Positions 6,386-13,150 of a stretch of DNA of 24,543 nucleotides are shown here, piece after piece. This DNA comes from DASRPD01 sp035646535. GTDB taxonomy: Bacteria; Actinomycetota; Acidimicrobiia; IMCC26256; JANYLB01. The stretch covers positions 1 through 24,543 of the forward strand of contig DASRPD010000073.1 in the NCBI GenBank assembly GCA_035646535.1, read 5' to 3'. The position numbers were made by a program, and so were the translations under genes. Each line of letters opens with the position of its first letter. Position 1 is the stretch's first letter. The notes under the pieces were generated by a model. It did not search any database and was not told where the DNA came from. It saw only the letters and a list, made by a program, of their open reading frames with translations.

Positions 6386-8185
6386 ATGACGCTGGCGATC
6401 GAGGACTACGCCCTCATCGGCGACACCCAGACGGCTGCGCTCGTCGGCATCGACGGATCGATCGACTGGTGGTGCGCACCCCGCTTCGACTCGAGCGCGT
6501 GCTTCGCGGCGCTGCTCGGCAACGAGGAGAACGGCCGCTGGCGGATCGCGCCCGCCGGCGGACTCCAGTCCACGACGCGCACCTACCGTGACGACATTCT
6601 CGTGCTCGAGACGACGTTCGTCACCGATGGCGGATCGGTCAAGCTCACTGACTGCATGCCGATTCGCGCCAAGTCCGTCGACATCGTGCGCCTCGTCGAG
6701 GGCGTGAGCGGCAAGGTCCCGATGCGGATGGATCTCACCATCCGATTCGACTACGGGTCGATCGTGCCGTGGGTTCGTGACGTCGACGGTGACCTGTTCT
6801 CGGTAGCCGGTCCCGAAGCGACCGTGCTCCGCACCCCCGTTCGGACCGAGGGGGCAGGCCGCGAGACCGTTGCGGACTTCACCGTGTCGCCGGGAGACAG
6901 GGTGCCGTTCGCGATGTCCTGGCACCAGTCGCACGAACACCCGCCGCACCCGATCGACGTCGAGCGCGCCATCGCCGGAACCGCGCGCTGGTGGCGCCGC
7001 TGGGCCGGCCAATCCACCTACGAGGGGCGGTGGCGTGATCTCGTCACGCGTTCGCTCATCACCCTCAAGGCGCTGACCTACGCGCCGACCGGCGGCATCG
7101 TGGCCGCGCCCACGGCCTCGCTGCCCGAGTGGATCGGTGGCGTCCGCAACTGGGACTACCGCTTCTGCTGGTTGCGCGACGCGACGTTCACGCTGCTCGC
7201 GCTGATCCAGGCCGGCTACCTCGACGAGGCCCGAGCCTGGCGAGACTGGCTCGTCCGCGCGGTCGCGGGTTCACCGGCCGACCTCCAGATCATGTACGGC
7301 CCGGCCGGCGAACGTCGCCTCACCGAGTTCCAGGTGGACTGGCTGGCCGGCTACGAGGGCTCCGCGCCCGTTCGGGTGGGCGACGCCGCATCCGAGCAGT
7401 TTCAGCTCGACGTGTACGGCGAGGTGTTCGACGCCAACTTCCACGCGGTCGCAGCCGGCGCCGAGCCCGACGAGGACCTGCTCAACATCCAAGCCCAGTT
7501 GCTCGAGTGGCTCGAAGGGGCGTGGCACCGGCCCGACGACGGCATCTGGGAGGTCCGGGGCGAGCGTCAACACTTCGTGCACTCCAAGGTCATGGCCTGG
7601 GTTGCGTTCGACCGCGCCGTGCGCACGATGGACCGCTTCGGGATCGACAAGGAACGCCAGCGCCGGTGGAGACAGGTACGCCGGGAGATCCACGACCAAA
7701 TATGCGCCGAGGGCTACGACACCGACAAGCAGGCATTCGTACAGGCGTACGGGTCCAAGCGCCTCGACGCGGCCGTGCTCATGATACCGCTGGTCGGGTT
7801 CCTCCCCGCGACCGACAAGCGGATGCAGACGACCGTCGCCGCGATCCAGCGCGAGCTCATGCACGACGGTTTCGTCGCCCGGTACGACACGAGGGGTGTC
7901 GGCGATGGGCTGCCGCCCGGTGAGGGCGCGTTCCTCCCGTGCTCGTTCTGGTTCGTCGACAACCTCGCCCTCATGGGCCGGCGCGACGAAGCGGTGCAGA
8001 TGTTCGAGCGCCTGGCCGGCCTCGCCAACGACGTCGGCCTCCTCGCCGAGGAGTACGACCCGGTCGCCCAGCGTCAGCTCGGCAACTTCCCGCAGGCGTT
8101 CACCCACATCCAGCTGGTGAACTCCGCCTGCCACCTCTCCGGCGATGGCGGGCCCGTCCACAGGCGAGCCCGCGACCCGAGTTGA
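6386..8185 (+). CDS. Glycoside hydrolase family 15 (trehalase/glucoamylase-like)
   Basis: This is a cytoplasmic inverting alpha-glucosidase. In mycobacteria the close family members are GH15 trehalases, so trehalose is the likeliest substrate, with glucoamylase activity as the alternative. The 599-residue product has an N-terminal beta-sandwich (about 1-220, IEDYALIGDTQTAALVGIDG, SIDWWCAPRFDSSACFAALL) and a C-terminal (alpha/alpha)6 barrel. Barrel motifs are VRNWDYRFCWLRDATFTL, FQLDVYGEV, HSKVMAWVAFDRAV, the catalytic-base region EGAFLPCSFWFVDNLAL, and QLGNFPQAFTHIQLVNSA. There is no signal peptide. The ATG at 6386 begins MTLAIEDYALIGD, where homologues start; an upstream in-frame extension overlaps the previous gene. 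It ends convergently with the minus-strand small gene, 25 bases apart, with no visible terminator. Confidence 0.92.
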   Translation: MTLAIEDYALIGDTQTAALVGIDGSIDWWCAPRFDSSACFAALLGNEENGRWRIAPAGGLQSTTRTYRDDILVLETTFVTDGGSVKLTDCMPIRAKSVDIVRLVEGVSGKVPMRMDLTIRFDYGSIVPWVRDVDGDLFSVAGPEATVLRTPVRTEGAGRETVADFTVSPGDRVPFAMSWHQSHEHPPHPIDVERAIAGTARWWRRWAGQSTYEGRWRDLVTRSLITLKALTYAPTGGIVAAPTASLPEWIGGVRNWDYRFCWLRDATFTLLALIQAGYLDEARAWRDWLVRAVAGSPADLQIMYGPAGERRLTEFQVDWLAGYEGSAPVRVGDAASEQFQLDVYGEVFDANFHAVAAGAEPDEDLLNIQAQLLEWLEGAWHRPDDGIWEVRGERQHFVHSKVMAWVAFDRAVRTMDRFGIDKERQRRWRQVRREIHDQICAEGYDTDKQAFVQAYGSKRLDAAVLMIPLVGFLPATDKRMQTTVAAIQRELMHDGFVARYDTRGVGDGLPPGEGAFLPCSFWFVDNLALMGRRDEAVQMFERLAGLANDVGLLAEEYDPVAQRQLGNFPQAFTHIQLVNSACHLSGDGGPVHRRARDPS

Positions 8186-8210
8186 CCGGGGTTGGCGACG
8201 GACGCGGCGA

Positions 8211-8414
8211 TCAGCTCCGGACTGCCACGAGGTCGGTCGCCTCCCACCGGCCGGGCATGCCCGCCACGACCTCGAACCGGACCGCCGTGCCGACGGCAAT
8301 GTCGCGTGTGCCGTCAGCGATTCGGATGCTGTGAAACCCGAGCACGCGCCCTTCCGGCGTCGTGACCGTCCCCAACCCGGTGTGGCGATCGAGGTGCGTG
8401 ACGGTGCCGTCCAC
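8211..8414 (-). CDS. Small cold-shock-domain-like protein
   Basis: The 67-residue product reads as a single OB-fold resembling CspA: GTVTHLDRHTGLGTVTTPEG aligns with the strand 1-2 region, GFHSIRIADGTR with the VHFSAI region, and GTAVRFEVV with the last strands. The RNP1 aromatics are lost (GLGTV in place of GFGFI) and RNP2 keeps only Phe-His, so nucleic acid binding may be weak or altered. It starts at GTG four bases after the hisG stop and is the last gene of the rib-hisG run. Its role is unknown. No terminator is visible in the 25 bases between it and the convergent GH15 gene. Confidence 0.8.
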   Translation of the reverse strand: MDGTVTHLDRHTGLGTVTTPEGRVLGFHSIRIADGTRDIAVGTAVRFEVVAGMPGRWEATDLVAVRS

Positions 8415-8418
8415 CTCG

Positions 8419-9294
8419 TCAGTGCACGATCTTCGAGATGGGAAGCTCGATGATGTCAGCGGCGCCGTGGTCCTTGAGCGCGGGGATCAAGATGTTGATC
8501 TCGTCCTTGGCCACCACCGTCTCCACCGCGTAGCCGCCCGAGCCGAACAGCTTCGAGACGGTCGGCGCCTTGAGCGCGGGCAGCAGCTCGATCACCTGGT
8601 CGAGCTGAGCCTCGCCGACGTTGAGCTTGACCAGCACCCGCCCCCGAGCCTCGAGCGCGCCGGCGAGAAGCGTCTGGATCTGCTCCATGGCCTTGCGCTT
8701 GGCCGGCTCCGCGTACGCGTCGCGGTTCGCGATGAGCTCGGTGTAGGAGACGAGGATCGTGTCCAACACGGTGAGACCGGCTGCCCGCAGCGATCGACCC
8801 GTCTCAGTGATCTCGACGACTGCGTCGGCGATCTCGGGGATCTTCGCCTCCGTCGCCCCGTAGGAGAGCGTGATCTCGGCGTCCACGCCACGACCCTCCA
8901 GGAACCGGCGGGTCAGCTCGGGGTACTCGGTGTGGACCCGCACCCCGGTCGGGAGGTCCTCCACGCGCTCGTAGGTCGCATCGCCGCCGACCGCGAGCAC
9001 CATACGGATCGGGCGCGCGGTCGCCTTCGAGTAGTGCATCTCGGTCAGCGTGACCACGTCGGAGCTCGTCTCCTCGATCCAGTCACGGCCCGTGATCCCG
9101 ACGTCGAACAGGCCGTCGGCGACGTAGCGGGGGATCTCCTGTGGCCGCAGGATGCGCACGTCGTCGACCCGGGGATCGGTGATGACAGCCCGGTAGTCGA
9201 CGTCGGACGCGCGCTGCACGGCCAGATCGGCGTCTTCGAACAGCTGGAGCGTCGATGGTTCCAGCGAGCCCTTGGGCAACACGAGGCGCAGCAT
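8419..9294 (-). CDS. hisG: ATP phosphoribosyltransferase, long form
   Basis: HisG condenses ATP and PRPP, the first step of histidine synthesis. At 291 residues it is the long, HisZ-independent form: two catalytic periplasmic-binding-like domains (MLRLVLPKGSL, ILRPQEIPRYVADGLFDVGI, TGRDWIEE, and the PRPP loop region ITETGRSLRAAGL) plus a C-terminal ACT-like allosteric domain (about 215-288, VGEAQLDQVIELLPALKAPT) for histidine feedback. An AAGGG site precedes the ATG by about five bases. It begins 11 bases after ribH. hisE, often next to hisG in actinobacteria, is absent here, so the gene seems to share the FMN-controlled rib transcript. Confidence 0.95.
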   Translation of the reverse strand: MLRLVLPKGSLEPSTLQLFEDADLAVQRASDVDYRAVITDPRVDDVRILRPQEIPRYVADGLFDVGITGRDWIEETSSDVVTLTEMHYSKATARPIRMVLAVGGDATYERVEDLPTGVRVHTEYPELTRRFLEGRGVDAEITLSYGATEAKIPEIADAVVEITETGRSLRAAGLTVLDTILVSYTELIANRDAYAEPAKRKAMEQIQTLLAGALEARGRVLVKLNVGEAQLDQVIELLPALKAPTVSKLFGSGGYAVETVVAKDEINILIPALKDHGAADIIELPISKIVH

Positions 9295-9305
9295 GAGGAC
9301 CCTTT

Positions 9306-9779
9306 CTAGCGGGTCGGCCCGGGCAAGCGCCGCATCACATCGACCATCTCGAGCGCGCTGAGCGCCGCCTCCTCGCCCTTGTGGCCCTCGGCACCACCGA
9401 TGCGAGCCTCGGCCTGGCCGACCGTATCGGTGGTGAGCACCCCGAAGACGACCGGGACACCGGTATCGAGCCCGACCCGCATGAGACCGGCCGCGGCCTC
9501 GCCCGCCACGAATTCGAAGTGCGGGGTGTCGCCCCGCACCACCGCACCCAGCGCGACCACCGCGTCGTGGCCGGCCGTGAGACGTTGCGCGGCCAGCGGC
9601 AGCTCGAACGCCCCCGGCACCCAGGCCACCGTTGGATCGGGCGCGTGATGGCGTGCGAGCAACCGCCGGGCTCCCTCGAGCAGCGGTCCGGTGATGTGGC
9701 CGTTGAACCGGCCGACCGCGATCGCGACGCGGGTTCCGCGGGCGTCGATGGCGTCGCTCGGCGGTGCGTACTCCCCCAC
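9306..9779 (-). CDS. ribH: 6,7-dimethyl-8-ribityllumazine synthase
   Basis: RibH condenses the pyrimidinedione from RibD with the dihydroxybutanone phosphate from RibBA, the penultimate riboflavin step, usually as an icosahedral or pentameric shell. The 157-residue product has all family motifs: GRFNGHITGPLLEGA, WVPGAFELPL, GAVVRGDTPHFEFVAGEA with the catalytic His, and TTDTVGQAEARIGGAEGHKG. It starts at GTG three bases after the ribBA stop and is followed by hisG. Nothing is unusual in the protein. Confidence 0.97.
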   Translation of the reverse strand: MGEYAPPSDAIDARGTRVAIAVGRFNGHITGPLLEGARRLLARHHAPDPTVAWVPGAFELPLAAQRLTAGHDAVVALGAVVRGDTPHFEFVAGEAAAGLMRVGLDTGVPVVFGVLTTDTVGQAEARIGGAEGHKGEEAALSALEMVDVMRRLPGPTR

Positions 9780-9782
9780 GGT

Positions 9783-11066
9783 TCAGCCTCCGCCCAACTC
9801 TTCGCCAGTCGTCTCTTCGCCCGTCGCCACGTCGCCCGTCGCCACGTCGCCCGTCGCCACCTCGTCGAGGTCGAGCAGGTGGCCGAGCTTCTCCCGCTTG
9901 GTCGTCAGGTAGGCGATGTTCTCCGCGTTGGGCGGGGTGGAGAGTGGAACGCGATCCACGATCTCGAGCCCGAATCCGTCCAGGCCGCCGTACTTCGCCG
10001 GGTTGTTCGTCATGAGGCGCATCGTCGTCACACCCAGGTCGACCAGGATCTGCGCACCGATGCCGTACTCGCGCGAGTCCACGGGAAGGCCGAGATCCTG
10101 GTTGGCCTCGACCGTGTCGCGGCCTTGTTCCTGGAGCGCGTAGGCCCGCATCTTGTGGCCCAGGCCTATCCCGCGGCCCTCGTGGCCCCGCAGGTACACC
10201 ACCACACCCTCGCCGGCCGCGGCCACCTGAGCGAGCGCGGTGTCGAGCTGGACGCCGCAGTCGCAGCGCAACGACCCGAACACGTCGCCGGTGAGACATT
10301 CCGAGTGCACTCGGACGAGCACGTCTTGTTTGCCGGCGACGTCGCCCCGCACGAACGCGATGTGCTCGACGTCGTCGAGCAGGGACGCGTACACGTAGGC
10401 CGTGAAGTCACCGTGGCGGGTAGGGATGCGGGCCTCACCGACCCGGCGCACGAGCTTCTCGCGTCGACGCCGGTGTCGCACGAGATCGGCGATGGAGATC
10501 ATGAGCAGTCCGTGTTCGTCGGCAAAGCGCTCCAGCTCGGGAGTTCGCGCCATCGTGCCGTCGTCGTTCACGACCTCCGCGAGCACGCCCGCGGGCACAC
10601 ATCCGGCCATGCGCGCGAGATCGACGCCGGCCTCGGTGTGGCCGGCGCGTTTGAGCACGCCGCCTTCGCGGTAGCGCAGCGGGAAGATGTGACCGGGTCG
10701 GGAGAGATCGTCGGGCTGAGTGCGCGGGTCGATGACCGCGCGCACGGTCGCGGCCCGATCGGCCGCGGAGATGCCCGTCGTCGTCCCGTGCCGCGCGTCC
10801 ACCGACACCGTGAACGCGGTGCGGTGCTGCTCGGTGTTGTCGGCCACCATCGGTGGGAGCCGCAGCTCGTCGCATCGCTCACCGGGGAGTGGCATGCAGA
10901 TCACGCCGCTGGTGTGACGCACCATGAAGCCCATCGTTTCGGGCGTGACGCGCTCCGCCGCCATGATGAGATCGCCCTCGTTCTCCCGATCGGCGTCGTC
11001 GACGACGATCACCAGCTCTCCACGGGCGATCGCCTCCACTGCTGCATCGATCTCGACGAACGGCAT
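9783..11066 (-). CDS. ribBA: Bifunctional DHBP synthase / GTP cyclohydrolase II
   Basis: The N-terminal half (about 1-200) makes 3,4-dihydroxy-2-butanone 4-phosphate from ribulose 5-phosphate. It shows the acidic loop DDADRENEGDLIM and RAGHTEAGVDLARM. The C-terminal half opens GTP to start the pyrimidine branch: HSECLTGDVFGSLRCDCG carries the three zinc cysteines, followed by HEGRGIGLGHKMRAYALQ and YGIGAQILVDLG. The 427-residue length fits fused RibBA. The last 25 residues form a repetitive acidic tail (VATGD units) that the enzyme family does not need. It sits two bases after ribE and three before ribH. Nearby rpe makes xylulose/ribulose 5-phosphate interconvert. Confidence 0.97.
   Translation of the reverse strand: MPFVEIDAAVEAIARGELVIVVDDADRENEGDLIMAAERVTPETMGFMVRHTSGVICMPLPGERCDELRLPPMVADNTEQHRTAFTVSVDARHGTTTGISAADRAATVRAVIDPRTQPDDLSRPGHIFPLRYREGGVLKRAGHTEAGVDLARMAGCVPAGVLAEVVNDDGTMARTPELERFADEHGLLMISIADLVRHRRRREKLVRRVGEARIPTRHGDFTAYVYASLLDDVEHIAFVRGDVAGKQDVLVRVHSECLTGDVFGSLRCDCGVQLDTALAQVAAAGEGVVVYLRGHEGRGIGLGHKMRAYALQEQGRDTVEANQDLGLPVDSREYGIGAQILVDLGVTTMRLMTNNPAKYGGLDGFGLEIVDRVPLSTPPNAENIAYLTTKREKLGHLLDLDEVATGDVATGDVATGEETTGEELGGG
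9801..9860 (-). repeat. 15-base tandem repeat in the ribBA tail
   Basis: Four in-frame 15-base units encode VATGD, VATGD, VATGE and ETTGE. The first two units are identical at every base, the third differs at one base, and the fourth is more diverged. The near identity indicates recent slippage-type expansion just before the stop codon. Confidence 0.9.
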
Positions 11067-11068
11067 CG

Positions 11069-11668
11069 TCAGGCTCCCTTGTCGGTGAGGAGGCGTTCGA
11101 CGTACTTCGCGAGCACGTCGACCTCGAGATTCACGACATCGCCGGGCGCGAGCCGACCGAGTGTCGTGATGTTCTGCGTGTGCGGGATCAAGGCGACCGC
11201 GAAGCCGTCGTCACGCACATCGGCGACGGTCAAGCTCACTCCGTCCACGGTGATGGAGCCCTTCTCCACGATGTAGCGAGTGAGGTCTGCGGGGGTCTTG
11301 ATATCGACACGGGTGGACCCGTCGCCCAGGGGTGCACGATCCGTGACGGTCCCGAGCCCGTCGACGTGGCCCTGGACGATGTGGCCGCCCAGCCGGTCCG
11401 CCATCCGCAGCGGGCGTTCCAGGTTGACCGAGTCGCCGATCTCGAGGCGGCCGAGGGAGGTCCGATCCAGGGTCTCGACGATCGCGTCCGCAGCCCACCA
11501 GTCGGGACCGAAGCCGACAACGGTCAGACAGCAGCCGTTCACCGCGATGGATGCTCCGACCTCGATGTCTTTGAGCACGGCGTCCGCGCCGAGCTCGAGC
11601 CGCGATCCGCCGTCGTGAGGCTCCACCCGGCGGACGGTGCCGAGCTCCTCCACGATGCCGGTGAACAT
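11069..11668 (-). CDS. ribE: Riboflavin synthase alpha chain
   Basis: This enzyme dismutates two lumazine molecules to give riboflavin, as a homotrimer. The 199 residues contain two lumazine-binding barrels. The first (about 1-95) has MFTGIVEELGTV and NGCCLTVVG; the second (about 96-195) has GHIVQGHVDGLGTV and DGVSLTVADV. The start codon shares one base with the ribD stop (TGATG), so translation is probably coupled. ribBA starts two bases after it ends. In some nomenclatures the same gene is ribC. Confidence 0.97.
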   Translation of the reverse strand: MFTGIVEELGTVRRVEPHDGGSRLELGADAVLKDIEVGASIAVNGCCLTVVGFGPDWWAADAIVETLDRTSLGRLEIGDSVNLERPLRMADRLGGHIVQGHVDGLGTVTDRAPLGDGSTRVDIKTPADLTRYIVEKGSITVDGVSLTVADVRDDGFAVALIPHTQNITTLGRLAPGDVVNLEVDVLAKYVERLLTDKGA

Positions 11669-12840
11669 CAGACCGGCTCCCAGTCGAGCCGGACGTCGAC
11701 TCCGACGGGACGGACCGCGGCGAGCCGCCAGCGGGTGGTGTCGGTCAGGGTCACGGGGCCGGGACCGCCGATCGCGGCCAACCCGTCGGGGCCGAGGATC
11801 GCGCCACCGAGGTACTGGACCAGCGCATCGGCGAGTCGGGCGACGACGAACGCACCGTGGACGGTCGCGCCGCCCTCGATGAGAGCGTGGAGCACGCCCT
11901 CACCTCCGAGGTGTGCCAGCGCGCTCGTGAGATCCACCCCGCCGGAAGGCCCGGGTGCGATGACCTCGACCTTCGCGCCCGCGGCCCGCCATGCCGCGAC
12001 CGACCGCTCGGGCGCGCGCGCGGTTGTGAGCACGAGCGTGGGCGCGAGATCGGGGTCGAACAACGGTCCGGTCGCCGGGACGCGCCCGCGGCCGTCGAGC
12101 AGGACCCGCGTCGGCCGGCCCGGGGGGGGTTCATCGGGCCGCGCGTCGGAATGTCCGGGGGGTCGCTCGGCGGGACGGGCGGTGAGTGTCGGACGGTCGG
12201 TGAGCGCGGTGCCCGCGCCGATCACGATCGCCTGCGCGTCGGCGCGCAGCTCGTGCGCGTCGGCGCGGGCCTCGTCACCGGTGATCCACTGGGAGGTGCC
12301 GTCGGCCGCGGCGGTGCGTCCGTCGATGCTCGTCGCCGTCTTGAGCTGCGCCCACGCCCGTCCGGTGCGGCGGTGGTGCAGGTAGGGCGCGAGCGCTCGG
12401 GCGGCTTCGGTCGCGCCCACCCCGACCGTGACGTCCACACCGGCGGCGCGCAGCCGAGCGAGACCTCGCCCCGCCACCCGGGGATCGGGGTCTTCCAACG
12501 CCACGACGACTCGGCGAACCCGTGCCGCGGCCAGAGCGTCGACACACGGCCCGGTACGGCCGTGATGGGTACAGGGCTCGAGGGTGACGTAGGCCGTCGC
12601 GCCGGCCGCCCGGGCTCCGGCCGCAGCGATGGCTCTCACCTCGGCGTGATCGCCGCCGGGTGGGGCAGTCGCACCGGTCCCGACGATCGCGTCGGCGGCA
12701 TCGACCAGGACGCAGCCCACCCACGGGTTCGGAGCAGTGCGGCGACGGGCTGCATCGGCCGCGTCCACGGCGTGTGCCATCCAGACACGGTCACGCTCGG
12801 CGGCCGAGCCGGCGGGGCCCTCGCTGTCGGTTCGCACCAC
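11668..12840 (-). CDS. ribD: Riboflavin deaminase/reductase
   Basis: RibD deaminates the GTP cyclohydrolase product and then reduces its ribosyl side chain. The N-terminal deaminase (about 18-145) shows APNPWVGCVLV, the zinc motif HAEVRAI and TLEPCTHHGRTGPC. The reductase domain (about 150-390) shows LKTATSIDGRTA, SQWITGDEARADAHELRADA, and GAGTALTDRPTLTARP, then a Pro-rich loop (GHSDARPDEPPPGRP). The 390-residue length fits a fused RibD with a short insert. Two consecutive GTG codons (12840, 12837) are possible starts; AGAGG lies just upstream. It is the first gene after the FMN riboswitch, so FMN should repress the whole rib run. Confidence 0.96.
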   Translation of the reverse strand: MVRTDSEGPAGSAAERDRVWMAHAVDAADAARRRTAPNPWVGCVLVDAADAIVGTGATAPPGGDHAEVRAIAAAGARAAGATAYVTLEPCTHHGRTGPCVDALAAARVRRVVVALEDPDPRVAGRGLARLRAAGVDVTVGVGATEAARALAPYLHHRRTGRAWAQLKTATSIDGRTAAADGTSQWITGDEARADAHELRADAQAIVIGAGTALTDRPTLTARPAERPPGHSDARPDEPPPGRPTRVLLDGRGRVPATGPLFDPDLAPTLVLTTARAPERSVAAWRAAGAKVEVIAPGPSGGVDLTSALAHLGGEGVLHALIEGGATVHGAFVVARLADALVQYLGGAILGPDGLAAIGGPGPVTLTDTTRWRLAAVRPVGVDVRLDWEPV

Positions 12841-12851
12841 TGCGCCCTCTC

Positions 12852-12894
12852 GCCTCGGGGCAGTCGGGAACGCCGACGCGGGCGTGCACGAGGC
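12852..12894 (-). promoter_or_regulatory. Possible expression platform of the FMN riboswitch
   Basis: In the ribD leader, GCCUCG (12894-12889) can pair with CGAGGC (12857-12852), which lies just upstream of the AGAGG ribosome binding site. Between them GUCGG/CCGAC forms a smaller hairpin. Such a helix would help hide the ribosome binding site, as expected for a translational off-state. No U-run terminator is visible. Structure and role are inferred by eye. Confidence 0.35.
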
Positions 12895-12904
12895 ACACCG
12901 CTCG

Positions 12905-13025
12905 ACCCTCTCCCATCCGGACTCTCACCGTCGGCCCCGGAATTTCACCGGGTCAACCCGTAGCCGGCAGCTACGGGTTCGCGGGCTCTCACCGCCGGTC
13001 GGGACTTTCACCCAACCCCGAGGGC
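12905..13025 (-). ncRNA. FMN riboswitch (RFN element)
   Basis: Read on the minus strand, this 121-base stretch matches the RFN consensus closely. It has the P1 helix GCCCUC/GAGGGU and the conserved blocks GGUGAAAGUCCCGACCGGCG, GAGAGCCCGCGAACCC, CCGGUGAAAUUCCGG and GCCGACGGUGAGAGUCCGGA. The variable arm is a perfect 10-bp stem (AACCCGUAGC/GCUACGGGUU). It lies 64 bases upstream of ribD, so bound FMN should reduce expression of ribD-ribE-ribBA-ribH, and of hisG if cotranscribed. Confidence 0.97.
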
Positions 13026-13044
13026 TTGCTCGATTGTGCCCATC

Positions 13045-13072
13045 AGGGTACCACCGTTCCCACAGAATTGAA
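13045..13072 (-). promoter_or_regulatory. Candidate promoter of the rib operon
   Basis: TTCAAT (13072-13067) and TACCCT (13050-13045) are spaced by 16 bases and would start transcription about 10 bases upstream of the riboswitch. The match to a housekeeping sigma consensus is modest. The position, just before the aptamer and after the hairpin that closes the upstream unit, is the best argument for it. Confidence 0.3.
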
Positions 13073-13093
13073 ACGCGTTCTATTTCCCCGATC

Positions 13094-13136
13094 GCTTTGG
13101 CGTCGCAGGTGAGGAACTATCCCCGACCTGCGACGC
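13094..13136 (-). terminator. Hairpin element, copy 2, downstream of the mog/moaB gene
   Basis: The inverted repeat GCGTCGCAGGT/ACCTGCGACGC (11 bp) encloses a 15-base loop. It lies 15 bases after the stop of the MoaB/Mog gene and before the rib promoter region, so it separates two transcription units. By eye, 38 of its 43 bases match the element next to pheT (43-85), including parts of the loop. No U-run follows, so termination would have to be non-classical; an mRNA 3' stabiliser is the alternative. Confidence 0.6.
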
Positions 13137-13150
13137 TGGAGTGTGGTCGG

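Noticed and set aside
5738..7012. A 424-codon minus-strand frame opposite the DUF1844-like gene and the GH15 gene
   Set aside because: Low-complexity Arg-rich product with no family resemblance, opposite a convincing GH15 enzyme.
9381..11276. A 631-codon open frame on the plus strand opposite ribH, ribBA and part of ribE
   Set aside because: It runs across three well-supported minus-strand genes, has no recognisable domain and contains runs that merely complement the ribBA repeat.
12115..12150. G-run and Pro-rich loop in ribD as a possible frameshift site
   Set aside because: The reading frame is continuous and both flanking reductase motifs are in the same frame, so it is simply a loop insert.
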